From the NCBI RefSeq assembly GCF_004363095.1, contig NZ_SNYO01000001.1, positions 62,001 through 126,000 on the forward strand: a DNA stretch of 64,000 nucleotides, in the 5' to 3' direction. The notes beneath the pieces are model-generated. The model was not told where the DNA came from. It was given only the letters and a program-made list of their open reading frames with translations, and made no database searches. The position numbers and the translations under genes were made by a program. The stretch is from Actinomycetospora succinea (GTDB lineage: Bacteria > Actinomycetota > Actinomycetes > Mycobacteriales > Pseudonocardiaceae). The number at the start of each line of letters is the position of its first letter. The first letter of the stretch is position 1. Shown here one piece after another: positions 1-9,009 of this stretch.

Positions 1-13
1 GCAGTAGTCTCGC

Positions 14-703
14 GTGGACTCCTCACCCGACACGACGAACGAAGGCGTGATGGCATCGCACCCGACCGGGGCCGACAGTGCGGGGTCGGCGGCGCCGAAC
101 TACGCGGCCCGGAATCGGCGCCGGGAGGAGACCCGGGAACGCATCCTGGTCAACGCGGCCGACTTCTTCTACCGGCGCGGGATCCTGTCCGTGTCGATGG
201 ACGACGTCGCGGCCCATGTCGGGGTCACGAAACCGACCCTGTATGCGCATTTCGAGTCGCGGGAGGCGCTCGTCGGGGCGGCCCTCAACACCGTCGAGGA
301 GAGCCATTTCCAGTGGTTCGAGCGCCGTCTCGCCGAATTCGTCGAGCAGGGCGTCGTCGCGGTGATCGCGCCGTTCGACGTGCTCGATCTGTGGTTCGGG
401 AGCTCGGTCTTCCGGGGGTGCGCCTACCAGAACGCGTCGGTCGAGGTCGGATCGGCCATGCCCCACGCGCAGGTCGCCGTCCTCCGGCACAAGGACCGGA
501 CCCGGAAATGGCTGCACGACCTCGCCGCCGAGTCCGGTGTGCCGCCCGAACGGTGCGAGACGATCTCGGCGCAGTTCATGCTCCTGATGGAGGGCGCGAT
601 CATCACCGCCTTCATCGAGAGCGACGACCAGGCCGCCGTCCGTGCCCGTGAGGCGGCTGAGGTGCTCCTCGAGAAGGTCCTCGAGACGGCGTCGACCGGC
701 TAG
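14..703 (+). CDS. TetR/AcrR family transcriptional regulator
   Basis: A 229-residue regulator. After a disordered, Ser/Ala-rich start, residues about 38-85 form the TetR DNA-binding domain, with the helix-turn-helix and the typical ending VGVTKPTLYAHFESREAL. The remaining helical part is the ligand-binding and dimerisation domain, with Cys138 in RGCAYQNA, a segment common in TetR proteins of the AcrR/Rut type. The GTG at 14 is the first start after an in-frame stop at 5-7; the ATG at 50 is equally possible and would remove the low-complexity leader. The target is not evident because the upstream neighbour lies outside the window. The neighbouring CHAD gene is convergent, so it is not an obvious target. 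Confidence 0.85.
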   Translation: MDSSPDTTNEGVMASHPTGADSAGSAAPNYAARNRRREETRERILVNAADFFYRRGILSVSMDDVAAHVGVTKPTLYAHFESREALVGAALNTVEESHFQWFERRLAEFVEQGVVAVIAPFDVLDLWFGSSVFRGCAYQNASVEVGSAMPHAQVAVLRHKDRTRKWLHDLAAESGVPPERCETISAQFMLLMEGAIITAFIESDDQAAVRAREAAEVLLEKVLETASTG

Positions 704-713
704 GCGACGCGGG

Positions 714-1607
714 TCAGCGCGGCCAGGACGACCCGGCGTCGCCGGCGAGCTCGGCCAGCGCCACCTCGGCACGGCCCGACGCCTCACGGCCACGCCGGGC
801 CGCCTCCGCGTGGAGCAGCCCGTAGGTGAACCCGGGCTCGCCGGCCCGGTGCGCGAGGTCGGCGAGCTCGAGGAGCACCTCGCGCTGGACCACGGTGTCC
901 TGGTGGTCGCCGAGATGCGTCTGCACGGTCTTCGCCCGGCCGGCCACGCGGGCGGCGTCCTTGCCGTGCACCGCCTCGACGGACTCCGCGGCGTAGCGCA
1001 GCCGCTTGGCCGCCTTGCGCACCTCGTGCAGCAGCTCGGCGTGCTCCTGCTCGGTGCTCGCCCGGGCCGCCGCCGCGACGGCGGCACGCAGGCGCTTGTC
1101 GTCCCGGCGCACGCAACGCGCGAGGACGGGCGCCGCGTCCTCGGTGGCGCGCGCGGTGAGCGGGGGGTCGACGAGGAGCCGCTCCAGGCCGGCGAGCAGC
1201 TCGGCGAAGCGATCACCGTCGAGGACGGCGAGGAGGTCGTCGTGGGCCCGGCGGTAGCGCTGGCGGAGCACCGCGTGCACCCGCTGGTCGACGGGCCCCA
1301 GCACCAGCCACCCGGGCACGGTCGCGAGCAGCTCGCCGAGCTGCTCCTCGGCCACCTCCGCGTCACGGGCCGCCCCGGCGACCCCGGCCACCCACCGCAG
1401 CTCGTCGCGCAGCGGATCGGTCACGTCCCGCCGCAGCACCGGGCGGTAGGTGGCCAGCACCGTCCGCAGCCGCCGCGCGCCGACGCGGAACTGGTGGACC
1501 GCGTCGTGCTCGTCGCGCCGGACCGGCCCGATCGTGTCCCCCAGCGCTCGCACCCGGGACCCCACGATCTCCAGCACGACGTCGCCGGCATCGGCGGGGG
1601 TGGCCAC
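714..1607 (-). CDS. CHAD domain protein
   Basis: A 297-residue, helix-rich, Arg- and Ala-rich protein that matches the CHAD (conserved histidine alpha-helical domain) pattern. It has an N-terminal DAVHQFRVGARRLRTVL motif and a second, mirrored HEVRKAAKRLRYAAE motif around residue 200. CHAD domains bind polyphosphate through conserved His and basic residues, and here both His-containing motifs are kept. No CYTH triphosphatase domain is fused to it, so it is a stand-alone CHAD protein. The gene converges on the TetR gene with only 10 bases between them and is divergent from the Lrp-type gene, so the promoter region must be 1608-1735. Confidence 0.8.
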   Translation of the reverse strand: MATPADAGDVVLEIVGSRVRALGDTIGPVRRDEHDAVHQFRVGARRLRTVLATYRPVLRRDVTDPLRDELRWVAGVAGAARDAEVAEEQLGELLATVPGWLVLGPVDQRVHAVLRQRYRRAHDDLLAVLDGDRFAELLAGLERLLVDPPLTARATEDAAPVLARCVRRDDKRLRAAVAAAARASTEQEHAELLHEVRKAAKRLRYAAESVEAVHGKDAARVAGRAKTVQTHLGDHQDTVVQREVLLELADLAHRAGEPGFTYGLLHAEAARRGREASGRAEVALAELAGDAGSSWPR

Positions 1608-1735
1608 AGCGATGGTCCTACCATCGGCGGACCCGCGTCGACGGTCTCGATTCGGCTGCGCGGGCGACCTCCTGTGCGACGCCCGGGACCCGCCGCCCCG
1701 CGGCTACGCTGCGTCCGGTCGGGAGGGGGTCGCTG

Positions 1736-2236
1736 ATGGCCGAGCGTGACGGCGCGCGCCGCGTCGACGACGTGGACCGGAAGCTGCTCGCCCTGCTCGG
1801 CGCGGACCCCCGCGCGTCGACGCGCAAGCTCTCCCGCGCGATCGGCATGTCGCCCGGGGCCGTCGGCGAGCGCCTCGAGCGCCTGCAGGAGCACGGGGTG
1901 ATCCGCGGGTTCAGCCTCGACGTCGACCCGTCGGCGCTCGGCTTCGGGCTCGAGGTGCTCGTGGCGATCGAGCTGCGCCAGGGCAGCCCGGTGGAGAACA
2001 CCATCGACCTGCTGTGGGGCATCGAGGAGGTCCAGGCGATCCAGCTGGTGACGGGTCGCTGGGACCTCGTGCTGACGATGCTCGTGCGCGACCAGCACCA
2101 CCTGCGCGAGGTGCTGCTCGGCGCCGTCTGGTCGGTCGCGGACTTCCAGCACAGCGAGACCATGATCATCCTCGACCGGCGTCAGCGGGTCGCCGTCGAT
2201 CCCGCGGCGGCGGCCGACGGGTCAGTCGAGGAGTAG
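1736..2236 (+). CDS. Lrp/AsnC family transcriptional regulator
   Basis: A 166-residue protein with an N-terminal winged helix-turn-helix (residues about 10-60; DRKLLALLGADPRASTRKLS, then GMSPGAVGERLERLQEHGVI), followed by an AsnC/RAM ligand-binding domain to about residue 145. The ATG at 1736 has a strong ribosome-binding site (GGAGGGGG). The last 15 bases overlap the end of the E2 gene on the other strand. Lrp-type BkdR regulators commonly sit beside branched-chain 2-oxoacid dehydrogenase genes and activate them in response to branched-chain amino acids, so this is a good candidate for controlling the adjacent bkd operon (inference from position and family). Confidence 0.85.
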   Translation: MAERDGARRVDDVDRKLLALLGADPRASTRKLSRAIGMSPGAVGERLERLQEHGVIRGFSLDVDPSALGFGLEVLVAIELRQGSPVENTIDLLWGIEEVQAIQLVTGRWDLVLTMLVRDQHHLREVLLGAVWSVADFQHSETMIILDRRQRVAVDPAAAADGSVEE

Positions 2237-3469
2237 CTCGCCGGCCGGGTCGGCGAGCACCGCGGCGACGCGCGCGAGGACGCGGGAGCCGAGCTCGCCG
2301 TCGACCAGACGGTGGTCGAAGGACAGCGACAGCTGGGTGACGTCGCGCAGCGCGATCTCGCCCCGGTACTCCCAGGGCCGACGACGGACCGCCCCGAAGC
2401 AGAGGATCGCCGCCTCGCCCGGGTTGAGGATCGGGGTGGCCGCGTCGACCCCGAACACCCCGACGTTCGTGATCGTGATCGTGCCGCCGGCCATCTGCTC
2501 CGGGGTGATCCTCCCCGCGCGGGCGGTGGTGGTCAGCTCGGCGAGCGCGCGGGCGAGGTCGACCAGGGTCAGCCCGGGGGCGTCCTTGATGTTCGGCACG
2601 AGCAGCCCGCGCGGGGTCGCCGCCGCGATGCCGAGGTTGACCGCGTGCGGGTACACGATCTCCTGGTTCTCCTCGTCCCAGCGCGCGTTGATGTCCGGGA
2701 AGTGGCGCGCGGCGGACAGCAGCGCCCGGGCGACCAGCAGCAACGGCGTCACCCGCACGTCGGCGAACGCGCGGTGGGCGCGCAGTGTCTCGACGGTCTC
2801 CGTCATCGCGGTCACGTCCACGGTGACGAACTCCGTGACGTGCGGCGCGGTGAACGCGCTGGCGGTCATCGCCGCCGCCGTCGCCTTCCGCACTCCCTTG
2901 ATCGGCACGCGGCGCTCGTCGCCCGTCCTGTCGGCCGCGGGCGGGTCGGTGGGGGCGTCGACGTGCCGGCGCACGTCCTCGCGCCGGATGCGGTCGCCCT
3001 CGAAGGCGACGTCGGCGAGGTCGACGCCGAGCTCCTTGGCCAGCATGCGGACCGGGGGCGTGGCCGGGGGCCGCGCCGCGCCGGGGCTCGCGGTCACCGG
3101 CTCCGGCGTCGCCGGGTGACGACGGCGGCGCCGGGTCGCCGTGGCGCTGGTGCCGTAGCCGACGAGGACGCTGCCGCTGCTCTCGCTCTCGCCCCCGTCC
3201 TCGGAGGTGACGGGCGGCGGCTCGTCCGCCCCCGTCGTGACGGCGATGATCGGCGAGCCGACGGCGACCGTCTCGCCCTCCGCGACGAGCAGTTCGGCGA
3301 CGGTGCCGTCGAACGGGCACGGCAGCTCCACGGCGGCCTTGGCGGTCTCGACCTCGACGATCACCTGGTTGACGGCGACCTCGTCGCCGACCGCGACGTG
3401 CCAGGCCAGGATCTCGGCCTCGGTCAGGCCTTCTCCCACGTCGGGGAGCCTGAAGGTCTCGCTGCTCAC
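2222..3469 (-). CDS. bkdC: dihydrolipoamide acyltransferase, E2 of 2-oxoacid dehydrogenase
   Basis: A 415-residue E2 component. Residues 1-80 form one lipoyl domain, with the lipoylated lysine in ETAKAAVELP. After an Ala/Pro-rich linker there is a peripheral subunit-binding domain (RMLAKELGVDLADV, about residues 140-175). The C-terminal catalytic acyltransferase domain ends with the conserved active-site motif DHRLVDG. The GTG start at 3469 follows AGG-rich sequence, just downstream of E1 beta. Transfer of the branched acyl group from E1 to CoA is the expected role. No E3 (lipoamide dehydrogenase) gene is seen in the window, so E3 is presumably shared. The branched-chain assignment rests on the E1 sequences and the Lrp neighbour; a pyruvate-type complex is less likely. 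Confidence 0.9.
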   Translation of the reverse strand: MSSETFRLPDVGEGLTEAEILAWHVAVGDEVAVNQVIVEVETAKAAVELPCPFDGTVAELLVAEGETVAVGSPIIAVTTGADEPPPVTSEDGGESESSGSVLVGYGTSATATRRRRRHPATPEPVTASPGAARPPATPPVRMLAKELGVDLADVAFEGDRIRREDVRRHVDAPTDPPAADRTGDERRVPIKGVRKATAAAMTASAFTAPHVTEFVTVDVTAMTETVETLRAHRAFADVRVTPLLLVARALLSAARHFPDINARWDEENQEIVYPHAVNLGIAAATPRGLLVPNIKDAPGLTLVDLARALAELTTTARAGRITPEQMAGGTITITNVGVFGVDAATPILNPGEAAILCFGAVRRRPWEYRGEIALRDVTQLSLSFDHRLVDGELGSRVLARVAAVLADPAGELLLD

Positions 3470-3483
3470 GGTGCCTCCGGCCG

Positions 3484-4461
3484 TCAGAAGTCGAGGGTGC
3501 GGTCGACCGCGTCGAGGACGCGGTCGAGGTCGGGGCGGTAGTGCTCCTCGAGCCGGGCCGCGGGGTAGGGGACGTTGAACCCGCCGACGCGGGTCACCGG
3601 GGCTTCGAGCTTCGTGAAGCAGCGCTCGCCGAGCACGGCCGCGATCTCGCCACCGAGCCCGCCGAACGTGGGGGCCTCGTGGACCACGACGGCACGCCCG
3701 GTCCGGCGCACGGAGGCGACGAGGGTGTCGGTGTCGACGGGGGAGAGTGAGCGCAGGTCGATCACCTCGAGCGAGCGGTCCTCCTCGGCGGCCGCCCCGG
3801 CGGCGGAGAGACAGGTCTCGACCATCGAGCCCCAGGTCAGGAGCGTCAGGTCGGTGCCGTCGCGGACGGTGCGGGCGGCGTCGGCGGGCAGCACCAGCGG
3901 ATCGTCGGGGTTCTCGGCGACCTCGCCCTTCGACCAGTAGCGGCACTTGGGCTCGAAGAAGATCACCGGGTCGTCGCCCGCGATGGCCTGCCGCAGCATC
4001 CAGTGGGCGTCCTGCGGGGTGGCCGGGGCCATCACCCGCAGGCCGGCGGTGTGGGCGAAGTAGGCCTCGTTGGACTCGGAGTGGTGCTCGACCGCGCCGA
4101 TGCCGCCGGAGACCGGGACCCGGATGACGACCGGGACGGTGATGCGGCCCCCGGAGCGGGCGTGCAGCTTCGCCAGCTGCGAGGTGATCTGGTTGAACGC
4201 CGGGTAGACGAATCCGTCGAACTGGATCTCGCACACGGGGCGGTAGCCGCGCATGGCGAGCCCGATCGCGGTGCCGACGATGCCCGCCTCCGCCAGCGGG
4301 GTGTCGATGACCCGGTCGGCGCCGAAGTCCTTCTGCAGGCCGTCGGTCACCCGGAACACCCCTCCGGACAGGCCGACGTCCTGGCCCATGACCATCACGC
4401 CGGGGTCGGACTCCAGCCCGTGGCGCAGGGCGCGGTTGATCGCTTGCGAGAGGGTGAGCAC
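3484..4461 (-). CDS. bkdB: 2-oxoacid dehydrogenase E1 beta subunit
   Basis: A 325-residue E1 beta subunit (transketolase-type pyrimidine-binding domain plus C-terminal transketolase domain). Family landmarks are MGQDVGLSGGVFRVTDGL near residue 25, DTPLAEAGIVGTAIGLAMRG near 55, and a C-terminal part with HEAPTFGGLGGEIAA. It starts with GTG at 4461, ten bases after the E1 alpha stop. With E1 alpha it would form the thiamine-diphosphate-dependent alpha2beta2 decarboxylase of the branched-chain complex. The HHSESNEAYFAHTAGLRV segment is more typical of branched-chain than of pyruvate E1. Confidence 0.9.
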   Translation of the reverse strand: MLTLSQAINRALRHGLESDPGVMVMGQDVGLSGGVFRVTDGLQKDFGADRVIDTPLAEAGIVGTAIGLAMRGYRPVCEIQFDGFVYPAFNQITSQLAKLHARSGGRITVPVVIRVPVSGGIGAVEHHSESNEAYFAHTAGLRVMAPATPQDAHWMLRQAIAGDDPVIFFEPKCRYWSKGEVAENPDDPLVLPADAARTVRDGTDLTLLTWGSMVETCLSAAGAAAEEDRSLEVIDLRSLSPVDTDTLVASVRRTGRAVVVHEAPTFGGLGGEIAAVLGERCFTKLEAPVTRVGGFNVPYPAARLEEHYRPDLDRVLDAVDRTLDF

Positions 4462-4471
4462 GGCGGCCTCC

Positions 4472-5524
4472 TCAGTCGACGAACGACGCCGAGTACGCGG
4501 CGTACGCCGCGCGCTCGCCGGCCAGGGACGCGGTCTCGCGGGCGAGCACGTGCTCGAACATCGCGTCGGGCTCCGGGTCGGGCAGGGCGCGACACACCCG
4601 GCGGACCTCGGCGGCGAGCTCCTCGGCCTCCGCTTCCAGCCCGCCGGTGAACTCCTCGTCGGCCCACCCCCGGTCGTCGAGCAGCCGCCGCAGCCGGTCG
4701 ACCGGGTCGAGGGCGCGCCAGTGGTCGAGCTCGGCGTCGCTGCGGTAGCGCCGCGGGTCGTCCGAGGTGGAGTGCCCGGCCATCCGGTAGGTGACCGCCT
4801 CGATCAGCGCAGGGCCCTCGCCGGACCGCACCCCGTCGAGCGCGCGGGCCGTGGCCGCGTGGACGGCGAGGACGTCGTTGCCGTCGACGAGCTGGGTGGC
4901 CAGGCCGAAGCCCGCCGCCCGCTGGTGCAGCGGCGCGCCGAACTGCGCGGTGGTCGGCGTCGAGATCGCCCACTGGTTGTTCTGGCAGAAGAACAGCACC
5001 GGGGCGCAGCGCGTCACGGCCCAGTTGAACGCCTCGTTGGCCTCGCCCTCGCTGCTCGACCCGTCGCCGAAGTAGGTCATGACGACCTCGTCGGTGCCGT
5101 CGAGCCGGGCGCCCATCGCGTAGCCGACCGCGTGCGGGAGCTGGGCGGCGAGCACGAGGGTGTAGATGTGGAAGCGGTACCGCGCCGGGTCCCAGCCGCC
5201 CTGACGGACGCCGCGCCACTGCGCGAGCAGCTCCTCGGGACCGATGCCCCGGCACATCGCGGCCGCGTGGTCGCGATAGGAGGGGAAGACCCAGTCCGTG
5301 TCGCGCAGGGCGCGGATCGACCCGACCTGGGCCGCCTCCTGGCCCCACGACTGCAACCAGAGCCCCAGCTCGCCCTGGCGCTGGAGGTGGTAGGCCTCGG
5401 CGTCCAGACGACGTGCCAGGACCATGTCGCGGTAGAGACCGCGGCACAGATCTCCGTCGACGGTCGCGGCGGCCGGGTCGTCGGCCAGCTCGCCGTCGGG
5501 GGTGAGCAACTGCAGGGGTGTCAC
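4472..5524 (-). CDS. bkdA: 2-oxoacid dehydrogenase E1 alpha subunit
   Basis: A 350-residue E1 alpha subunit and first gene of the bkd operon. The thiamine diphosphate motif GDGSSSEGEANEAFNWA...FFCQNN is intact near residues 150-180. The phosphorylation-loop region YRMAGHSTSDDPRRYRSD is also present, and its SDDPxRYR form is characteristic of branched-chain E1. The start is the GTG at 5524, which has a clear AGGAG ribosome-binding site 5 bases upstream; no better start precedes it. The three genes are spaced by 10 and 14 bases and are surely co-transcribed. The predicted role is oxidative decarboxylation of the 2-oxoacids from valine, leucine and isoleucine. Confidence 0.9.
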   Translation of the reverse strand: MTPLQLLTPDGELADDPAAATVDGDLCRGLYRDMVLARRLDAEAYHLQRQGELGLWLQSWGQEAAQVGSIRALRDTDWVFPSYRDHAAAMCRGIGPEELLAQWRGVRQGGWDPARYRFHIYTLVLAAQLPHAVGYAMGARLDGTDEVVMTYFGDGSSSEGEANEAFNWAVTRCAPVLFFCQNNQWAISTPTTAQFGAPLHQRAAGFGLATQLVDGNDVLAVHAATARALDGVRSGEGPALIEAVTYRMAGHSTSDDPRRYRSDAELDHWRALDPVDRLRRLLDDRGWADEEFTGGLEAEAEELAAEVRRVCRALPDPEPDAMFEHVLARETASLAGERAAYAAYSASFVD

Positions 5525-5691
5525 CGTGACTCCTCTACCGGGGGTGGTGGTGAGGGGCGGCCGTGTCGGTCGCGGGGTCGCCGCGGGGCTCCGAGGTCGC
5601 CGGTGTCTCGTGCTGGTGCTGCCATCATCGCCCGGGCGGTGAACGATTGTCCAGAGCGACGCGGTATTGGTCGATCGAATGTCCTGTCGAT
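5525..5691 (-). promoter_or_regulatory. probable promoter region of the bkd operon
   Basis: This 167-base gap lies between the dehydrogenase-like gene and E1 alpha. It holds one of the few AT-richer patches nearby (5640-5700), suitable for a promoter and for Lrp-type binding. No confident -35/-10 pair can be named. Confidence 0.3.
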
Positions 5692-6810
5692 CTACTCTCG
5701 GATGCCCGATCGTGCGCTCATCGCCGTCATCAGGGACGCCGCCGGGTCGCCGAGCGCGGTGAGATCCACCTCGCGGACGCGCTCGGCGATGCGGGTGCCG
5801 ATGCCGGTGGTGGAGTCGGGGCGGTCCCGGAGCTCCCCGAGCACCGACGCGGCGGCCGCCTCGAGAGCCAGGGCCGCGGCGTGCTCGCCGAGGTGGGCCA
5901 GGCACAGGGCGGCGGAGAGGACGGCGGCCGCGGGGTTGGCGCGCCCGCTCCCCGCGATGTCGGGCGCGGAGCCGTGCACGGGCTCGAACATGCCCGGGTT
6001 CGCGCCGGTCGGGTCGATGTTGCCGCTGGCGGCGAGCCCGAGCCCGCCCTGGATCGTGGCCCCGAGGTCGCTGATGATGTCGCCGAAGAGGTTGTCGGTG
6101 ACGACGACGTCGAAGCGCTCGGGGGTCAGGGGCAGGTGCTGGCACATGGCGTCGGCGTGGACGTAGTCGTGCGCGACGTCGGGGAAGTCGTTCCCGATCT
6201 CCTCGACGACGCCCGTCCAGAGCTTCCCCGCCTCGACGAGGATGTTGGTCTTGTGGCAGAGCGTCAGGCGCCGTCGTCGGGCCCGGGCGAGCCGGAAGGC
6301 GTAGCCGACGCAGGCCCGGGTCGCGGCCACGGTGTTGATCGAGTTCTGGACCGCGGTCGCGTGGTCGGTGCCCTGGTGCACGGTCGACCCGCCGCCGGCG
6401 TAGAGCCCCTCGGTGTTCTCCCGGATGATCACGAGGTCGCACCGCTCCGGGCTGAGGCCGCGGACGGGGCTCTCCACCCCGGGGTAGAGCCGCACCGGGC
6501 GGACGTTCACGGCGTGGCGCAGGGCGACCCGCAGCGCGACGACGAGGCCGCGCTCGAGGACGCCGGGCGGCACCCGGGGATCCCCGACCGCGCCCAGGAG
6601 GATCGCGTCGTGGCCGCGCAGCTTCTCGGTGCTCGTCTCGTCGAGCGCGACGCCGTCGCGCAGCCACCGCTCGGCGCCGAGGTCGTACGCGGTCGTCGTG
6701 ACGCGGAAGCCGAAGTGCCCCGCCGCGGCGTGGACGCTGCGCAGCGCCTCGGCGGTCACGTCGGGCCCGATGCCGTCCCCGCCGACGACGGCGAGATCGT
6801 GGGTCCGCAT
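5692..6810 (-). CDS. isocitrate/isopropylmalate dehydrogenase family protein
   Basis: A 372-residue NAD(P)-dependent beta-decarboxylating dehydrogenase. It has the GDGIGP start, the RENTEGLYAG motif, the catalytic Lys in CHKTNI and the metal- and substrate-binding NLFGDIISDLGA motif. Family members oxidise 2-hydroxy-dicarboxylates (isocitrate, 3-isopropylmalate, tartrate/malate, homoisocitrate); the sequence alone does not settle which. Its ATG shares one base with the hyuB stop (TGATG), so it is translationally coupled as the last gene of the hyu operon. This argues for a catabolic role on a hydroxyacid produced by that operon, not for leucine synthesis. Confidence 0.8.
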   Translation of the reverse strand: MRTHDLAVVGGDGIGPDVTAEALRSVHAAAGHFGFRVTTTAYDLGAERWLRDGVALDETSTEKLRGHDAILLGAVGDPRVPPGVLERGLVVALRVALRHAVNVRPVRLYPGVESPVRGLSPERCDLVIIRENTEGLYAGGGSTVHQGTDHATAVQNSINTVAATRACVGYAFRLARARRRRLTLCHKTNILVEAGKLWTGVVEEIGNDFPDVAHDYVHADAMCQHLPLTPERFDVVVTDNLFGDIISDLGATIQGGLGLAASGNIDPTGANPGMFEPVHGSAPDIAGSGRANPAAAVLSAALCLAHLGEHAAALALEAAAASVLGELRDRPDSTTGIGTRIAERVREVDLTALGDPAASLMTAMSARSGIRE

Positions 6811-8990
6811 CAGGTCAGCGCGAAGTCGCGCCAGGCCTTGCCGGACGACGGCTCCGTGTCCACCCACAGCGTGGTCACGCAGTGCGGGCACACGTACGCG
6901 ACCGCGTCGAGGGCCTCGTGGACGTCGACGCCGCCACCGAGGTCGTCGGGTCCGAGGGTGAGGGTCCCGGCCAGGGCCTCCCAGCCGCCCTCGAGGTCGC
7001 CGAGCGGGGTGCGGCAGTGCGCGCAGCCCGCGACCGACCGCCCGCCGTCGTCCCAGATCAGCAGGGCCGTGCCCCAGCGGCCGCCGGGATCCCCGGTCAC
7101 GGTGGGCGACCCGCCGCCTGCCGGCGCGGTCATCCGCGCGCGGCGGTCGGCACGGATCTCGTCGCGCCGGGCCTCGGTCGCAGGGGTGTCGACGGTGCCG
7201 TCCGCGCCGACGACCACGCCGTAGAGGCGGTGCGCGGCGTCGGCGCTCACCGCGCGCGCCGCCACGTCGACCGCGACCTTCTCCGGGTCGCGCAGCAGGG
7301 GATCGCCGTACCCGCCCCCGTTCTGCACGGTGCACTCGAAGACGTCGCCGTGGGCGATCCGCGCCGCCGGCGAGACGCCCGGCAGGACGCCGTGGTCCCC
7401 GTCGAGCTCGGTGAGGTCGCCGACCGGGCGGCCGGCGCCGAGGCGATCGAGGACCCCGGAGCCGATGACGCGCTCGAAGCGGGCGCACGAGCCGGGCAGG
7501 CCGCCGAAGAGCCCGGTGCGGTTGGGCAGGGCGACGCCGTGGGTGCCCAGGACGCCGGTGACCTCCTCGGTGTCGATGGGGGTCAGCGCGAACTGGACGC
7601 CGTTGCCGCCGCGGTGGGTGCCGGCGCCCCCGGAGTCGGGGACCTGACGCCGCCACAGGTAGAGCAGCGGGTGGCGCATCTCCTGCTGTTCGACGTCGGT
7701 GGCGCCGCCGCCGAGGATGACCATGGCGCCGCCGGAGTCGACCCCGTCGCGGAAGGAGAACGCGGGCCCGCCCCAGAGCAGCGAGTCCATGTACATGGAG
7801 GCGAACGGCTCCCCGTGCTGGTCGACGCCGCCGAACTGGGAGAGCTGCCAGGAGCCGTCGCTCGGGCCGAAGGCGAAGCCCTCGTAGCGCTCCGAGAAGC
7901 TCAGCATCTTGGCGATCGCCCCGCCCGCGGAACAGGTGGCGGTCCAGTTCGCCCCGGCCGCGCCGCCGGACACGGGCATCGGCTCGACCGCCGTGACGCA
8001 CAGCCCGTCGGGCGCGACGACCTCGACCGGGCGCATGATCCCGTGGTTCCACGGGATCTCCCCGCCGAACGTGCAGAGCATCAGCGTCGCCACCGCGCCG
8101 AGCAGCCCGCCTCGCGTCGTCATGCCGTACGCGGGGCTCTGCGGGCTGGCGCCGGAGAAGTCGAAGGTCAGTTGGTCGCCCGCCTTCCGCATGACGCACG
8201 GGACCTCGAGCAGCTCGATCCCCGCGTGCCCCTCGCGCCCGGAGCCGTCCGGGCGGTCGAGGTAGGAGGTGTGCTCGAAGGTGCCGTCGGGCAGCTCGCG
8301 CAGCATCGCGCGCAGGTCGGCCTCGGAGTTGTCGAGCGTCTTCTCCATCGTGGCGCGCACGGCGTCGGTGCCGTAGCGGTCGCAGAGCTCGTCGAAGCGC
8401 TGCTGCGCCACCCGCAGGCCGGCGAGGAAGGCGCGGAAGTCGTTGGCGACGGTGTCGTGCATGCGGGAGTTGAGGACGATCGTGTCCCAGAGCTCCTGGT
8501 TGACCCTGCCCTGGCGCACGATGCGGCCCGGCGGGATGCGGATGCCCTCCTGGAACACGTCGGTCGCCGTGGTGCACCAGCTGCCCGGGTCCATCCCGCC
8601 GAGGTCGACCTGGTGGGCCATGCACCCGAGCCACGCCACGATCTCGCCGTCCCGGAACACGGGGCTGCAGAACTGCACGTCGTTCTGGTGCATGGCCGCG
8701 AGGTACGGGTCGTTGATGATGAAGACGTCGCCGGGCTCGATGTCGTCGTAGCGGGCGAGGAACTCCTGGACGGCCATCGCGCCCGTGTAGAGCGGGGTCA
8801 GCAGGTAGACGCCGATGATCGCCATCTCGCCGGCGGCGGTGTAGATGCCGAAGTTGTAGTCCGTGGCGTGGACGACCGGCGAGCCCGAGACGTGCTCGAC
8901 GGTCGTGGCGCCCTCGGAGTTGATCGACCAGAGCTTGTGGCGGATGACCTCGTAGGTGACGGGGTCGACGCCGGCGGTGGGGGTGCTCAT
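6810..8990 (-). CDS. hyuB: hydantoinase B/oxoprolinase family protein with C-terminal Cys4 domain
   Basis: A 726-residue protein. Residues 1 to about 600 match the HyuB family (N-methylhydantoinase B, 5-oxoprolinase, acetone/acetophenone carboxylase alpha), with YEVIRHKLWSINSEGATT and a FIINDPYLAAMHQNDV block. The last 90 or so residues carry two CxxC pairs (GCAHCRTP and YVCPHCVTT) and resemble the small zinc-binding gamma subunit of acetone carboxylase; this tail is missing from ordinary hydantoinase B. With HyuA the protein would form an ATP-dependent complex acting on a cyclic imide or lactam or carboxylating a ketone. The fused gamma-like domain makes a carboxylase more likely (inference). 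It starts 20 bases after the hyuA stop. Confidence 0.85.
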   Translation of the reverse strand: MSTPTAGVDPVTYEVIRHKLWSINSEGATTVEHVSGSPVVHATDYNFGIYTAAGEMAIIGVYLLTPLYTGAMAVQEFLARYDDIEPGDVFIINDPYLAAMHQNDVQFCSPVFRDGEIVAWLGCMAHQVDLGGMDPGSWCTTATDVFQEGIRIPPGRIVRQGRVNQELWDTIVLNSRMHDTVANDFRAFLAGLRVAQQRFDELCDRYGTDAVRATMEKTLDNSEADLRAMLRELPDGTFEHTSYLDRPDGSGREGHAGIELLEVPCVMRKAGDQLTFDFSGASPQSPAYGMTTRGGLLGAVATLMLCTFGGEIPWNHGIMRPVEVVAPDGLCVTAVEPMPVSGGAAGANWTATCSAGGAIAKMLSFSERYEGFAFGPSDGSWQLSQFGGVDQHGEPFASMYMDSLLWGGPAFSFRDGVDSGGAMVILGGGATDVEQQEMRHPLLYLWRRQVPDSGGAGTHRGGNGVQFALTPIDTEEVTGVLGTHGVALPNRTGLFGGLPGSCARFERVIGSGVLDRLGAGRPVGDLTELDGDHGVLPGVSPAARIAHGDVFECTVQNGGGYGDPLLRDPEKVAVDVAARAVSADAAHRLYGVVVGADGTVDTPATEARRDEIRADRRARMTAPAGGGSPTVTGDPGGRWGTALLIWDDGGRSVAGCAHCRTPLGDLEGGWEALAGTLTLGPDDLGGGVDVHEALDAVAYVCPHCVTTLWVDTEPSSGKAWRDFALT

Positions 8991-9009
8991 CTCGTGTCCT
9001 CCGGGATGC